DNA of 24,034 nt from a virus (IMGVR_UViG_3300046471_000233:1-24034), one strand, 5' to 3'. Counted from the first letter of the stretch, positions 11,131 to 20,054 are shown. Numbers and translations are program-made. The notes: generated by a model from the letters alone, not told the origin.

Positions 11131-13309
11131 ACAACAGATGATATTTGAAGTAAATGGTGATGTTACAGGACTTCGAAAGGCATTAGCTCAAGGTACTAAC
11201 AGTATCACTGAATTCGGAAAAGAATCTGATGAACTATTTGGTGGTCTTACAGGACAACTAACGGGATTAACCAGCAAGCTTACAGGGTTCTCTGGTGGAT
11301 TGGTCGGTACGGCTGGTGCTCTTGGATTAGTAGCAGGTGGTATATTCACATTGGTCAGTGCAAGTAATGATTACGTTAAAACCTATAATGAAGTGTCGAA
11401 GACTACAGGACTATCAGTTACAGAACTTCAGAAGCTTGATAGAACATTCTCAGGGCTTGGCTTAACAATTGAAAATTACGGTGATATTAACCGTGATGTA
11501 CTGGACCATTTGGGAGACTCTGCACGTGATGCTTCAGGACCATTAGCTGACTTAGTAGCTAACGGTGTGAAGCTTGGTGATATTAAGAAGTACTCTACAG
11601 AAGCTGATGGTGGTATCAAGGCATTAGCCGATACATTTTACCAGCTACAGAAAGCAGGTAAGAGTACTGCGATCATTACAAACCAATTGGAAACTCTTGG
11701 TTCTGACGGTTCTAAACTAATCAGCGTATTCGAAAAGTACACGAACGTAGCTGACCTGATGAATGCTGTACAATCTCAACACGCAATTCTCACAGATGAA
11801 ACAGCACAAAAATATGCTGAATTCGACAAGCAGATAACAAATATCAGTACAAGCTTCCAGTTATGGAAAGCAAACGCTCTTGGTCCGACTCTTGACGACA
11901 TTCAGACATTGTTTGACCTGATGAATAAGGACTGGTCAAAAACTGACTTTGCCCAGATGTTCCGGGATTTCTATTACGGTGGGGATAATGGCATTGCCAA
12001 AATGCTCAGGGACTTGGACGGTGTTGATCCCAGTACTATTCCGGGCACAAAAGAATTTATCGCGAAACACAAGGCAGACAAGCCCTTAGCAGCTCCTGTA
12101 ACGAATTCTCAGGGGGGATGGGTTGACCAAGGTAAACTTGACGCAGCACGAAACGCAGCAGCTCAGAAGGCCGCACAGGCAGCTAAACAGGCAGAAGCTA
12201 AGCGACTTCAGGCAACAAAAAATCTTGAAACTGCAATGTCCAGTATTGGTATGTCTGAGGGTGATATTCGTATCAAGACCTTCCAGAGACAACAAGACGT
12301 GATGATCAAGGGTATCAAGGACAGTGCGAGTACCCTTAAGCTCTCTGAAGCTGAAACTACCCAGATGTTGAACCAAGCTTATGACTCAAGAACTAAAAAG
12401 TTCAAGGACATGATCGACGAAATGACGGGTTACAGTGATCCGAACAAAGACCTTAAAACCTTGAATGAGAACGTAGCCGCGATTGGATCGAACCTAACAG
12501 ATACAGATGCTAAACGACTTTTGAACGATCAGAGTAAGCGTACTGGATTAGTTGACGAGACTAACCCTTTCACCAACCAATCTGACTTAGATCAGAAGAA
12601 GACTGACCTACAGAATGAGATGCAGTTGGAACTTCAATTGAATGCAAACTTGAACCAACAACTGGGTACAGGCCATGAAGACTATATGAAGCGTAAGCTG
12701 GCCATCACTCAGAAGTACAATGATAAGATCCTTGCGGTAGAAACACAGAACACTCAAGCTCAGATTGGTGTTATGGCTGGAGCAGCAGGGGATCTTGGTA
12801 CTATGTTGTCAGGGGCAGCAGGTGAGGGATCTAAGGCGGCACAGGCTGCTTTTGCAGTACAGAAAGGTCTAAGCATCGCTCAGATAGTAATGAACATCCA
12901 AACGGCATTAAGTTCTGCTTTAGCAACACCGTTTCCGGCTTCTTTGGCGGCCTATGCTCAAGTACTGTCATTAGGTGCTTCCATAGTCACTAATGCTAAA
13001 GGTGCTGCGTCAGGCAAAGCTCACTCAGGTATTGATACAGTACCAACAATGGGCGGTCAGAACGATTCAACATGGATTCTTCAAGCCGGTGAACGTGTAG
13101 TACAAAAGTCTGCGAACAAGGACTTAACTTCATATCTTCAGAATCAATCATCTGGTAGATCATCTGGTGATAATGCTCCGGTAATAAATGCACCATTGAT
13201 TATCCAAGGCGGTAATCAAGATGATGACGCTAAGTTCCAAAGTATGCTTAAGAAGCACGCGACATCTGTCAATCAGGCAGTACGCAACTCACAACAACGT
13301 ACACAATAA
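11117..13309 (+). CDS. Tail tape measure protein
   Basis: 730 residues. The tape measure fixes tail length and is ejected into the host envelope. It is the longest gene right after the chaperones. Residues about 50-82 are Gly/Ala-rich and hydrophobic, and a second hydrophobic stretch lies at about 590-625 (near GLSIAQIVMNIQTAL); these suit membrane insertion. Residues about 345-375 are an Ala/Gln/Lys coiled coil. The C-terminal part contains HSGIDTVPTMG, then ILQAGERVV and a DLTSYL motif, a pattern common at tape-measure ends. At about 1.5 angstroms per residue the tail would be near 110 nm (inference). ATG 11117 is preferred over GTG 11114 because AGGGA lies 6 nt upstream. The start overlaps the chaperone end by 14 bp. 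Confidence 0.9.
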   Translation: MAKNKQQMIFEVNGDVTGLRKALAQGTNSITEFGKESDELFGGLTGQLTGLTSKLTGFSGGLVGTAGALGLVAGGIFTLVSASNDYVKTYNEVSKTTGLSVTELQKLDRTFSGLGLTIENYGDINRDVLDHLGDSARDASGPLADLVANGVKLGDIKKYSTEADGGIKALADTFYQLQKAGKSTAIITNQLETLGSDGSKLISVFEKYTNVADLMNAVQSQHAILTDETAQKYAEFDKQITNISTSFQLWKANALGPTLDDIQTLFDLMNKDWSKTDFAQMFRDFYYGGDNGIAKMLRDLDGVDPSTIPGTKEFIAKHKADKPLAAPVTNSQGGWVDQGKLDAARNAAAQKAAQAAKQAEAKRLQATKNLETAMSSIGMSEGDIRIKTFQRQQDVMIKGIKDSASTLKLSEAETTQMLNQAYDSRTKKFKDMIDEMTGYSDPNKDLKTLNENVAAIGSNLTDTDAKRLLNDQSKRTGLVDETNPFTNQSDLDQKKTDLQNEMQLELQLNANLNQQLGTGHEDYMKRKLAITQKYNDKILAVETQNTQAQIGVMAGAAGDLGTMLSGAAGEGSKAAQAAFAVQKGLSIAQIVMNIQTALSSALATPFPASLAAYAQVLSLGASIVTNAKGAASGKAHSGIDTVPTMGGQNDSTWILQAGERVVQKSANKDLTSYLQNQSSGRSSGDNAPVINAPLIIQGGNQDDDAKFQSMLKKHATSVNQAVRNSQQRTQ

Positions 13310-13314
13310 TCAAT

Positions 13315-13335
13315 GCCCTCTCATGAGGGCTTTTT
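13315..13335 (+). terminator. Rho-independent terminator after the tape measure gene
   Basis: GCCCTC (13315-13320) and GAGGGC (13325-13330) form a 6-bp stem with a TCAT loop, followed by TTTTT. It begins 5 nt after the tape-measure stop. It lies across the stop codon of the reversed gene, but only the rightward reading is followed by a T run. It may end tube and tape-measure transcription or be read through late in infection. Confidence 0.8.
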
Positions 13336-14130
13336 ATTTTTAATGTATCGATAATAAAAATCAATAGCATTTAGTCGATAAAGAGCAGCCCTAAATAAAA
13401 GAAGGGATACTATGATGGTGGCGAAAGAAATATAAAGTAAAACTCTTTGCCCTTTTATGATTTGTGTGATTGCTTCACTTTCTTTTTTAACTAAAAAACC
13501 ATCACATATTGCATTGACAGAATTAGTTTCAAGGTTTGTAAGTCTTGCATAGTTCCCCCTGTTAAAATCAGGTCGCATACAATCTTCTTTAGAAATTATG
13601 TAATCTGACGAAAGGGTTTTAGCTCTATGCAAATTTATTGAAATCCAAGGATCGTTATCATTTATTTTTACAATGGCTTGGGTTGAAGTTCCCCAAATCC
13701 CTAAAATCAATGATGACAAAAATAACGCCATTGCAATTACACACAAGACGAAAGTCATGAATCCATTTGGTCTGGTTAGTTTTAAATCGGATATTCTAAA
13801 CCATGACTTAACATTCGAGATTCTTCTGATATCATAGTTGTTATCAGCTATCCATTTTGTGAAATTTACAATTTCTTTGGTATTAATGGCATTTACATTA
13901 TATATAGAGTTAAACTTATCTATATCATGCCTTTCCTTATTGAATTTACTGATCTGTTTGTTGTTGTATTCTTTTTGTCCTATAAATAAAGACCAGACTT
14001 TATCCAAGATGGTATATATGGAGCCGGATTTATAGTAGAAATAAGTCCATACGGCAACAATAGCAAGTAGAATATATATTGATTTGAAATATTCTTCAAA
14101 CTTACCTAGAAATTGAAATATATTATCCAT
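13321..14130 (-). CDS. Three-pass membrane protein, probable prophage cargo gene
   Basis: 269 residues, and the only convincing gene on the minus strand. Hydrophobic segments are at about 17-33, 123-147 and 229-249. Residues 34-122 are a charged, probably cytoplasmic domain. The loop at 148-228 has two cysteines (C184, C209) that could form a disulfide if outside the membrane. From memory the N-terminal half resembles prophage membrane proteins grouped as DUF6216; this is unverified. The gene is visibly A/T-richer than its neighbours, contains no GTAC (about 8-9 expected from the window average), and interrupts the tail operon between a terminator and the distal-tail gene. Such genes often alter the lysogen, for example by excluding other phages, but no function is shown. 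There is no clear ribosome-binding site. Confidence 0.75.
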   Translation of the reverse strand: MDNIFQFLGKFEEYFKSIYILLAIVAVWTYFYYKSGSIYTILDKVWSLFIGQKEYNNKQISKFNKERHDIDKFNSIYNVNAINTKEIVNFTKWIADNNYDIRRISNVKSWFRISDLKLTRPNGFMTFVLCVIAMALFLSSLILGIWGTSTQAIVKINDNDPWISINLHRAKTLSSDYIISKEDCMRPDFNRGNYARLTNLETNSVNAICDGFLVKKESEAITQIIKGQRVLLYISFATIIVSLLLFRAALYRLNAIDFYYRYIKNKKPS

Positions 14131-14162
14131 AATTTAAGATGCATTAATTGACAAGGAAGTTA

Positions 14163-14191
14163 ATAATGGCACTATTTTCAAATAACATCAA
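14163..14191 (-). promoter_or_regulatory. Possible sigma70 promoter for the reversed membrane gene
   Basis: On the minus strand TTGATG (14191-14186) and CATTAT (14168-14163) are separated by 17 bp, each matching the sigma70 consensus at 4 of 6 bases. The -10 ends about 33 bp before the ATG. The match is modest and could be chance in A/T-rich DNA. Confidence 0.3.
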
Positions 14192-14720
14192 GATCACTGA
14201 CTTTCAGTTGACCAGTACTGAACCTAAATACTCAAACCGTTCATGGACAGGTACACAGATTCAGAGATCAACAGGTATCCAGTACTACCAGCTTCAGTTC
14301 ACCATGAACTTTCACCAGAAGGATTCAGCCGAGTACGAACGATTTATTGCGACATACGGGCAGGGACGTGCCTTCAGTATGGACTTAGGACATCTGAGCA
14401 AATACACCGGGTCACAGACAACAGCCGTTAGCAGTACAGCCGTGTCTGCAATCGGAACCTATCAGGTAAAGACTACCAACAATGGTCTTGAGGTAGGTAC
14501 ATTAATCCAGTTCCAGAATCACAAGAAGATTTACCGGGTTATTGCCAACACTGGAACAGTACTGTCATTGTTTCCAAACTTAAGACAGCAAGTCGGATTA
14601 AACGAGAATATTCGTTATCAGAACATTGAAGGGCAGTTTGTTCTTGATGTGGATAATAATCATCAGTTGAATATTAAAACATCAATGAACATTACGTTGA
14701 AAGCCACGGAGGACATTTAA
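14166..14720 (+). CDS. Putative distal tail protein
   Basis: 184 residues. It is the first of four consecutive genes whose order and sizes match the distal tail module of lambda-like siphophages and gene transfer agents (distal tail, hub, peptidase, tip). Early residues read NIKITDFQLTST followed by a SWTG turn. The middle is beta-rich with SKYTGSQTTAVSSTAVS, and the C-terminal strands end in NITLKATEDI. No catalytic motif is visible. ATG 14166 is chosen because AAGGAA lies about 9 nt upstream; TTG 14148 in the same frame lacks a site. The stop overlaps the next start as TAATG. The call rests largely on position. Confidence 0.5.
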   Translation: MALFSNNIKITDFQLTSTEPKYSNRSWTGTQIQRSTGIQYYQLQFTMNFHQKDSAEYERFIATYGQGRAFSMDLGHLSKYTGSQTTAVSSTAVSAIGTYQVKTTNNGLEVGTLIQFQNHKKIYRVIANTGTVLSLFPNLRQQVGLNENIRYQNIEGQFVLDVDNNHQLNIKTSMNITLKATEDI

Positions 14721-15358
14721 TGAACTCTGGAATTTTCACTAATGCAGCATTGTTACAGTACTATAATTTGACACGTGGTAAATCCAAGACAGTACTAACA
14801 CTATCGGACATTATGTCTCTCGGTGTTCATATCAAGTCAGTTGATGTATACCCACAACAAGGATCAGGGGTAGGTGCATTACACTTGAATGACGGGTACG
14901 TAAACTTCACGGTTAACGGTAATATCTATACCAGTTTCCCAGACTTCATCAATGATAGCTTTCCAAGTTTCACAGAACAGAAAGATATCTCAAATGACTC
15001 AGTAAGTTTCAAGATAAGCAACGTAAACAAATCATTTCAGGTACTGGCAATAGGTGGTTCGTTAAGACAGGCTCAGGTTAACATATACCTAACGATCTTA
15101 AGTCCAGCCGATAATTCTGTACTTGTACATGACTTGATGTTCTCAGGTTATATTGACTATTTCGAGAATGTTGCAAACAACGAACAACAAAACCTAAAGA
15201 ATGAACTAACAGTTAACTTAAACAGTGTTTGGAAGAAACTGGATGTTCAGACAAAGACCCTTGCGGCAAATTCAGTACACCAGAGTACACATCCAGGTGA
15301 TGCCTACTTTAGTTTACTTGGAATAGTTAATTCTGGTCAAACATGGAAGTACAAATAA
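14720..15358 (+). CDS. Putative tail hub protein (DUF2163-like)
   Basis: 212 residues. The pattern is that of hub proteins preceding the tail peptidase gene: an early helix (NAALLQYYNLTRG), strands around VDVYPQQGSGVGALHLNDG, a SFKISNVNKSF element near 95, then RQAQVNIYLTILSP and FSGYIDYFENV near 125-150. The end has STHPGDAYFSLL near 195, matching the PGD element typical of this family. These proteins form the ring at the tube end on which the tip assembles. A strong GGAGGA precedes the start. The family name is from memory of its motifs. Confidence 0.6.
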   Translation: MNSGIFTNAALLQYYNLTRGKSKTVLTLSDIMSLGVHIKSVDVYPQQGSGVGALHLNDGYVNFTVNGNIYTSFPDFINDSFPSFTEQKDISNDSVSFKISNVNKSFQVLAIGGSLRQAQVNIYLTILSPADNSVLVHDLMFSGYIDYFENVANNEQQNLKNELTVNLNSVWKKLDVQTKTLAANSVHQSTHPGDAYFSLLGIVNSGQTWKYK

Positions 15359-15370
15359 CAGGGACGCAAC

Positions 15371-15769
15371 ATGAGACGTGCAAAAATACAGGATTTAATC
15401 CGAATAGCAGAAACGGCTATACAAAACGAATATAAACTTGGTACGAATGATTGCAACCTTCTTGTACTGGAATGGATAGATACACTATGCGGTACTGACT
15501 ATGTAAGTGTTGGACATGCACAGTACTCAACAATCCAGGAAGGACTTCAATTATTCAAATCCATTGGATTCTCTGGACTTGAAGAACTTGTTCAGAATCA
15601 CGGGACAGAAACAGAATTCCCGATCATCGGTGATGTACTGATTGAACACATGAACGCGAGTGTAGTACTTCAAGGGACATACATCAGCTTGGATCACGAC
15701 ACAATGACATTCAAGATCGAAAGACTGGAGAACACCAAAGAAAATACCAAATACTACAGGATAAATTAA
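15371..15769 (+). CDS. Tail-tip cysteine peptidase-like protein (NlpC/P60-like)
   Basis: 132 residues. It lies exactly where NlpC/P60-type peptidase genes sit, between hub and gpJ-like tip. TNDCNLLVLEW (about 25-35) carries a cysteine at the helix start, as in these peptidases and the related DUF6950 group, where the motif is usually NDC followed by a Trp-containing helix. IIGDVLIEHM near 95-104 is the typical GDV strand and offers a possible catalytic His. Such proteins open the cell wall during DNA entry. The sequence is short and the His assignment uncertain, so activity may be absent. GGGA lies upstream of the start. Confidence 0.6.
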   Translation: MRRAKIQDLIRIAETAIQNEYKLGTNDCNLLVLEWIDTLCGTDYVSVGHAQYSTIQEGLQLFKSIGFSGLEELVQNHGTETEFPIIGDVLIEHMNASVVLQGTYISLDHDTMTFKIERLENTKENTKYYRIN

Positions 15770-15770
15770 T

Positions 15771-18700
15771 ATGGGATCATCAGGTAATGGAATACTTGGA
15801 GCCATTGTAACAGCAGTCGCAGTATTCGCAGCAGCTTATACAGGTGGTGCATCATTAGCAGCCTCAGCAGCATGGGGAGCAGCAGCCGGGGCAGCCAGTT
15901 TTGTTGCAACAAGTATGTTAAGTCAAATAGGGGTTACACCTTACAGTGACGCAGCGACAAGCCTTAGTCGAAGTACTGCACCAACTTCAGGGATGCCAAT
16001 TCTCTATGGTGGTGATAAACCGAATTTGAATCAAGGTTGCTATATAAAAACTGGTTCAATAGTAAATTGGTTCAACGTACAGAATTCTGATTCTCAGTAC
16101 TTGTTCACATCTCATGCAATTGCAATGGGTGAGATTCAGAATGTTATTGCACAGATTTATATCGATGATGAACCAGTACTGGCAAATCCAATCACCACAG
16201 AAGGTGTAGTTACTCCAGATAAGATACTTGCGAAGTATCAGAAGTACCTACAACTTGAGGTGTACTTTGGAAAATCAAACTATACGCAACCAAAAGTACT
16301 GGCTGGTCAGTATGCTGGAAATCAATGGAACAACAAGACTTTTCACGGTAATGGTGTAGTACAGATTTATACTGTTATCAAAAAGACGCAATCAAGCCTT
16401 GAAGATTCATTACTTGTTAATGATAACTACGTACTAACAGTAGAAGCCAAGGGGCGTTTGATTACCGATTTAGTAGACCTTCAGGTACGTCCGGCAAGTA
16501 ATGCACCAAGTCAGATATATGACTATATGACAAATACTGATTTTGGTATGGGATTAGATCCCAATGTCATTAATCTTGCAAGTTTCCGAACAGCAGCACA
16601 GTACTGTGAAGCATATGAGTACTACAGTAATGGTGCTATCGATTACTCTGCATCGTACAAATCAAACATTGAACAGATGCTTCAGACGTTCGGTGGGATC
16701 ATGTTCATTCACTCTGGACAGTTATACTTAACCGTCGATGTTCAAAGTACTTCAGTTATGTCATTTGATGAATCTAACATCTTTGGTGATTTCAAACTTA
16801 CCACTTCGGGTATGACTGATTACTTCAATACTATCGACGCAACATGGAAGAACGTTTCAAACAGCTATTCAGACGATGTTGTACGTATCCCAAGTGATAT
16901 CTCAAGTTCAGATGTTATCAAGTCTGATGGACAGATCATTACGGTAACTCGTGACTACACATGGGCATATGACAAAGACCAGGTAGCGGCATTGGTAAAC
17001 ATCGATTTGCTAAAGGGCAAGTACAGTCAAAGTACTATTCAATTCTCCAGCGATTCAGCATGGGATTTGAAAGTATGGGACGTTATCACTGTTAGCTTCT
17101 CGGAGAACGGTATTCAGAACAAACTGTACCGAGTACTCAGTAAAGACATTGCCACGGCACAAGACAGTATCGGCATGATCAACATCATGGCGGTTGAATA
17201 CCACGCAGGGATTTATCAGGGCATTGACGTACCAATCTGGTCTGAAGATGGTGATATCTCAAGTGTGGCAGTAGTACAGCCACCAAGTGGCCTACAGGTC
17301 ATTAAGAAGGGCGGTACAGTCAGTAACGGTCAGGTAGTACTGATGCAATGGCTTGCAAGCCCAGATGCCTATCTGCGGGGTTACTATGTCTACTACCGCA
17401 AAACAGGTGTAGCAGCATGGACATATGGCGGTTCAGTTAACCAGTACAACCTAAGTTACGAGCTATACAGTCTTGACCCTAACGAGAAGTATGATTTTGC
17501 AGTAGCGGCATTCAATAACCTTGGATTCGTCTCAGTGAAGGTTAGTCTTGATGGCGTACAGCCTGACTTTGAATTTAGTTTGCCAGCAGTAACTAACCTT
17601 CATCTTGTGAACGCAGACGTATCTGTCAGTGAAACTAACTCAGGTGATTTCGTACTGGCATGGGATTCGCAGAAGTCCCTTCAGGTCAACGGTAAGCCAT
17701 TCACAGACTACTTCACACGGTATGAGGTGATTGTATATTCCACTTCTGGAAACAAGGTTAAATCGTACTACACGCAGGATGACACCTTTACCTATACCTT
17801 CCAGATGAACAAGGCTGATAACATTGGTCGTACTGTCAAACTTGGAGTGGTGGCATGGGGGGCAACCTCTGGCACATACAGTCCAGAAGTACAGATAACT
17901 GTTAAGAATCCACAGGCACCTTTACTACAAGGTCTTGAGGCACGTTCTGCAATTGGTCAGATTGTATTCATATGGTCTGATGAAAATCGCCCGGTGGATT
18001 ACGCTGGTATCTTGTTCCAGATTTCAAGTTCTGAGAATTTCAGTACTGGAGTGCAGAGTTTCACTACTGACAAGTACTATACAGAATGGATTACTGTACC
18101 AGATGGTCAGTACTACATCAGGGCGGGGCAGTACGATGTATTTGGCCTTGATGGTATTCAGTACACACAGATGCTTCCATTCTTACAACAGACAGACATA
18201 CCATTTAGTCAGTTAAATAATGATGTGGTTGATGGAATCATAGGTAGTTCTGAATTCAATGAAGTAGTAACCCAGATAATTCACGATGAATCAGGAACCT
18301 CATATTACCTGAGCGTAAATGACAATGGATATGTTGCAGGTATTGGTATCAAAGTAAATGGTGTAGAACAAACCAGTGTAATGACTGTCATAGCAGATCG
18401 ATTTAGTATCATAAGCTCTGGTACAGCAAGTGACAGTACTAAAATCTATCCATTTATTGTTCAGAATGGTAAAACTTGGATCAACTCAGCAATCATACAA
18501 GATGCAAGTATTGGTACAGCTCAGATAGCAAACGCTGCTATTAACAATGCTAAGATTGCCGATGCCAGTATAAACGCGGCTAAGATTCAAGATGGTCAGA
18601 TTACCAATGCCAAGATAGGCAATACCATTCAATCAAATAACTACGTGGCTAACAGTACGGGATGGTTACTTGATAAAGGGGGTAACTTCTATATCAATGG

Positions 18701-18791
18701 TTCTGGTAATGGTCGAATGATAATTAATAACACACAAGTACTCGTATATGACGGTAACAACGTCTTACGGGTAAGAATGGGACTATGGTAA
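15771..18791 (+). CDS. Tail tip / host-specificity protein (gpJ-like)
   Basis: 1006 residues. It forms the tail tip and central fibre. Residues about 7-50 are Ala/Gly-rich and hydrophobic, as in many gpJ-like proteins. Residues 60-500 form the hub-like core, with TSGMPILYGG near 72 and repeated strand segments. From about 503 there are fibronectin type III-like units (PPSGLQVI near 503; a YYVYYRKTG strand; a second from about 604 and a third from about 705). The C-terminal end has the repeated INNAKI-ADASINAAKI-type segments followed by GWLLDKGGNFYING and VYDGNNVLRVRMGLW, common in lambda J relatives and probably receptor-proximal. The stop overlaps the next gene as TAATG. Confidence 0.88.
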   Translation: MGSSGNGILGAIVTAVAVFAAAYTGGASLAASAAWGAAAGAASFVATSMLSQIGVTPYSDAATSLSRSTAPTSGMPILYGGDKPNLNQGCYIKTGSIVNWFNVQNSDSQYLFTSHAIAMGEIQNVIAQIYIDDEPVLANPITTEGVVTPDKILAKYQKYLQLEVYFGKSNYTQPKVLAGQYAGNQWNNKTFHGNGVVQIYTVIKKTQSSLEDSLLVNDNYVLTVEAKGRLITDLVDLQVRPASNAPSQIYDYMTNTDFGMGLDPNVINLASFRTAAQYCEAYEYYSNGAIDYSASYKSNIEQMLQTFGGIMFIHSGQLYLTVDVQSTSVMSFDESNIFGDFKLTTSGMTDYFNTIDATWKNVSNSYSDDVVRIPSDISSSDVIKSDGQIITVTRDYTWAYDKDQVAALVNIDLLKGKYSQSTIQFSSDSAWDLKVWDVITVSFSENGIQNKLYRVLSKDIATAQDSIGMINIMAVEYHAGIYQGIDVPIWSEDGDISSVAVVQPPSGLQVIKKGGTVSNGQVVLMQWLASPDAYLRGYYVYYRKTGVAAWTYGGSVNQYNLSYELYSLDPNEKYDFAVAAFNNLGFVSVKVSLDGVQPDFEFSLPAVTNLHLVNADVSVSETNSGDFVLAWDSQKSLQVNGKPFTDYFTRYEVIVYSTSGNKVKSYYTQDDTFTYTFQMNKADNIGRTVKLGVVAWGATSGTYSPEVQITVKNPQAPLLQGLEARSAIGQIVFIWSDENRPVDYAGILFQISSSENFSTGVQSFTTDKYYTEWITVPDGQYYIRAGQYDVFGLDGIQYTQMLPFLQQTDIPFSQLNNDVVDGIIGSSEFNEVVTQIIHDESGTSYYLSVNDNGYVAGIGIKVNGVEQTSVMTVIADRFSIISSGTASDSTKIYPFIVQNGKTWINSAIIQDASIGTAQIANAAINNAKIADASINAAKIQDGQITNAKIGNTIQSNNYVANSTGWLLDKGGNFYINGSGNGRMIINNTQVLVYDGNNVLRVRMGLW

Positions 18792-19093
18792 TGGCACAGG
18801 GATTACAAGCATGGGACGGCTCAGGCCGTCTCGTAACAGACTTGGGTGACTTCAATATGAGATGGGTACAGGATTATACGGTAGCATGTACTGGTACTGG
18901 TTTAACATGGGATTTCGGTTATGGCCCAATGACTAATACTGGATGGTTAGTACTTCCACCATGGGATGCTAACAGTAATGTATCTAACTACGTATGCGTA
19001 GCAAACAATGGAAGTTTCACAGTACGGTATCTTTGGACTACACACAGTTCAGTCGGCGATACCTTCACAGTGGGGATATATACATACTCATGA
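18791..19093 (+). CDS. Small tail-tip associated protein
   Basis: 100 residues. It begins MAQGLQAWDGSGRLVTD, a pattern shared by small proteins directly downstream of gpJ-like genes, where a first strand with Asp/Asn-x-x-Gly precedes a short acidic loop. The rest is beta-rich with many aromatic residues and no signal or membrane segment. The start is the ATG overlapping the gpJ-like stop (TAATG); the upstream in-frame ATG at 18785 lies within the gpJ-like gene. The end overlaps the next gene as ATGA. It probably decorates the tip or helps its assembly; the exact role is unknown. Confidence 0.55.
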   Translation: MAQGLQAWDGSGRLVTDLGDFNMRWVQDYTVACTGTGLTWDFGYGPMTNTGWLVLPPWDANSNVSNYVCVANNGSFTVRYLWTTHSSVGDTFTVGIYTYS

Positions 19094-19740
19094 GTGGATT
19101 TGAAGCATATAACGCATCAGGATATAAGACGATAGATTCTGACTACAGGGCAACAGTCATATCAACAGCACGGGGGATGCCCGGCTTAACAGACATGGGG
19201 AACCAGACAAACATTAATAGTCCTTTCGGAAATGGTGTTACTCTTGGGTTTCTTCCATATAACTACTTGTCGGGTATGACAGGGGCGTTATGGTTCAGGC
19301 TTAATGCTGGTAATTATTGCTGGCCTGGTCCGGGTTTATACGAAGCAGGATCTGGTACTTTCATGAATTCCAGTACTGCCAATGGTATCAGTTCTGGTTA
19401 TCTTGATGTCTATAACGCATCAGGCGGTTTAGTATGGTCAGCAGCAAGTGCGGGCACAATGCCAAGGATTATTGACTTTATAACTATCCCTAATGGATAT
19501 GACTTAAGCAACAATACATTAACTATGAACTTAAGTTATAACCCTTGGATTTGTATCAGTCAGGCTCCGGGTAACTACAGCCCAGATCCAGAAGGTGGTC
19601 TTGGTTATTCTGGATTCCAGTTCAAATGGACAGGTTCTCAGTTACAGACACGGTGGGTTAGTGCTAAACAAAGAACATACCCACAAGTATTCTCTGGCAT
19701 TACATACAAGATAGCTTTGGCTCAGTTCACTGGATACTAA
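19090..19740 (+). CDS. Tail-tip associated protein with the same N-terminal module
   Basis: 216 residues. It begins MSGFEAYNASGYKTIDSDY, resembling the start of the preceding protein and the last segment of the gpJ-like protein (hydrophobic, aromatic, Asp/Asn-x-x-Gly, then a polar stretch). A second copy of YNASGG appears near 112-117. The remainder is rich in Gly, Asn, Ser and aromatic residues, typical of virion surface proteins. ATG 19090 overlaps the previous stop (ATGA), so it is preferred over the upstream in-frame start at 18994, which lies inside the preceding gene. The role is unknown; tip decoration is likely. Confidence 0.55.
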   Translation: MSGFEAYNASGYKTIDSDYRATVISTARGMPGLTDMGNQTNINSPFGNGVTLGFLPYNYLSGMTGALWFRLNAGNYCWPGPGLYEAGSGTFMNSSTANGISSGYLDVYNASGGLVWSAASAGTMPRIIDFITIPNGYDLSNNTLTMNLSYNPWICISQAPGNYSPDPEGGLGYSGFQFKWTGSQLQTRWVSAKQRTYPQVFSGITYKIALAQFTGY

Positions 19741-19744
19741 ATAC
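19737..19744 (+). promoter_or_regulatory. CTAAATAC motif, copy 1 (possible promoter element)
   Basis: CTAAATAC spans the stop codon of the preceding gene and lies 33 nt before the next ATG. Copies also occur before 20099 and 23324 at almost the same distance. It resembles a -10 element; no -35 is obvious. Confidence 0.25.
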
Positions 19745-19769
19745 ATATAATAATAACATAGGCGGTTTT

Positions 19770-20024
19770 ATGGAATGGATCATTGGATCTGTACTGTTGC
19801 CGTTGATTGGTTTTATCTGGAAAATTCATAGAGACATTAAAGACGATAACAATAAAAATGAACATCGTTTTGTGCAAATAGAAACCAGAGTAACAATCAA
19901 CGAGCAGAAAATACAGACACTCCAAAAGGAAATCTCAGAGATTGATAAGCTGGTGTCAGAACTAACTGAGGTTAAAATCAATATAGCTAAGATACTAACC
20001 ATTCTCGAAGAAAGGCAAAAGTAA
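19770..20024 (+). CDS. Small membrane-anchored coiled-coil protein
   Basis: 84 residues. A single N-terminal hydrophobic segment (about 3-18) is followed by a charged, helical region (about 20-82) with heptad-like spacing of Ile, Leu and Val. No lipobox or signal cleavage site is evident. It lies 75 nt ahead of the lysozyme, so a role in lysis control or as an inner-membrane spanin-like partner is possible, but no outer-membrane partner gene is visible. AGGCGG lies just before the start. A strong terminator follows the stop. Confidence 0.6.
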   Translation: MEWIIGSVLLPLIGFIWKIHRDIKDDNNKNEHRFVQIETRVTINEQKIQTLQKEISEIDKLVSELTEVKINIAKILTILEERQK

Positions 20025-20026
20025 TT

Positions 20027-20054
20027 AAGACGGGATAACTCCCCGTCTTTTTTT
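20027..20054 (+). terminator. Rho-independent terminator before the lysozyme gene
   Basis: AAGACGGG (20027-20034) pairs perfectly with CCCGTCTT (20042-20049) around a 7-nt loop, and seven T residues run from 20048 to 20054. It follows the stop of the coiled-coil gene by 2 nt and separates tail genes from the lysozyme block. Confidence 0.88.

Noticed and set aside
12086-12376. Cys-rich reverse-strand frame opposite the tape measure gene
   Set aside because: The cysteines come from the reverse complement of Ala/Gln codons in the coiled coil; no ribosome-binding site.
18994-19089. Upstream start at 18994 for the 216-residue tip protein
   Set aside because: It would overlap the previous gene by 100 bp; the ATGA overlap at 19090 is the usual coupling here.
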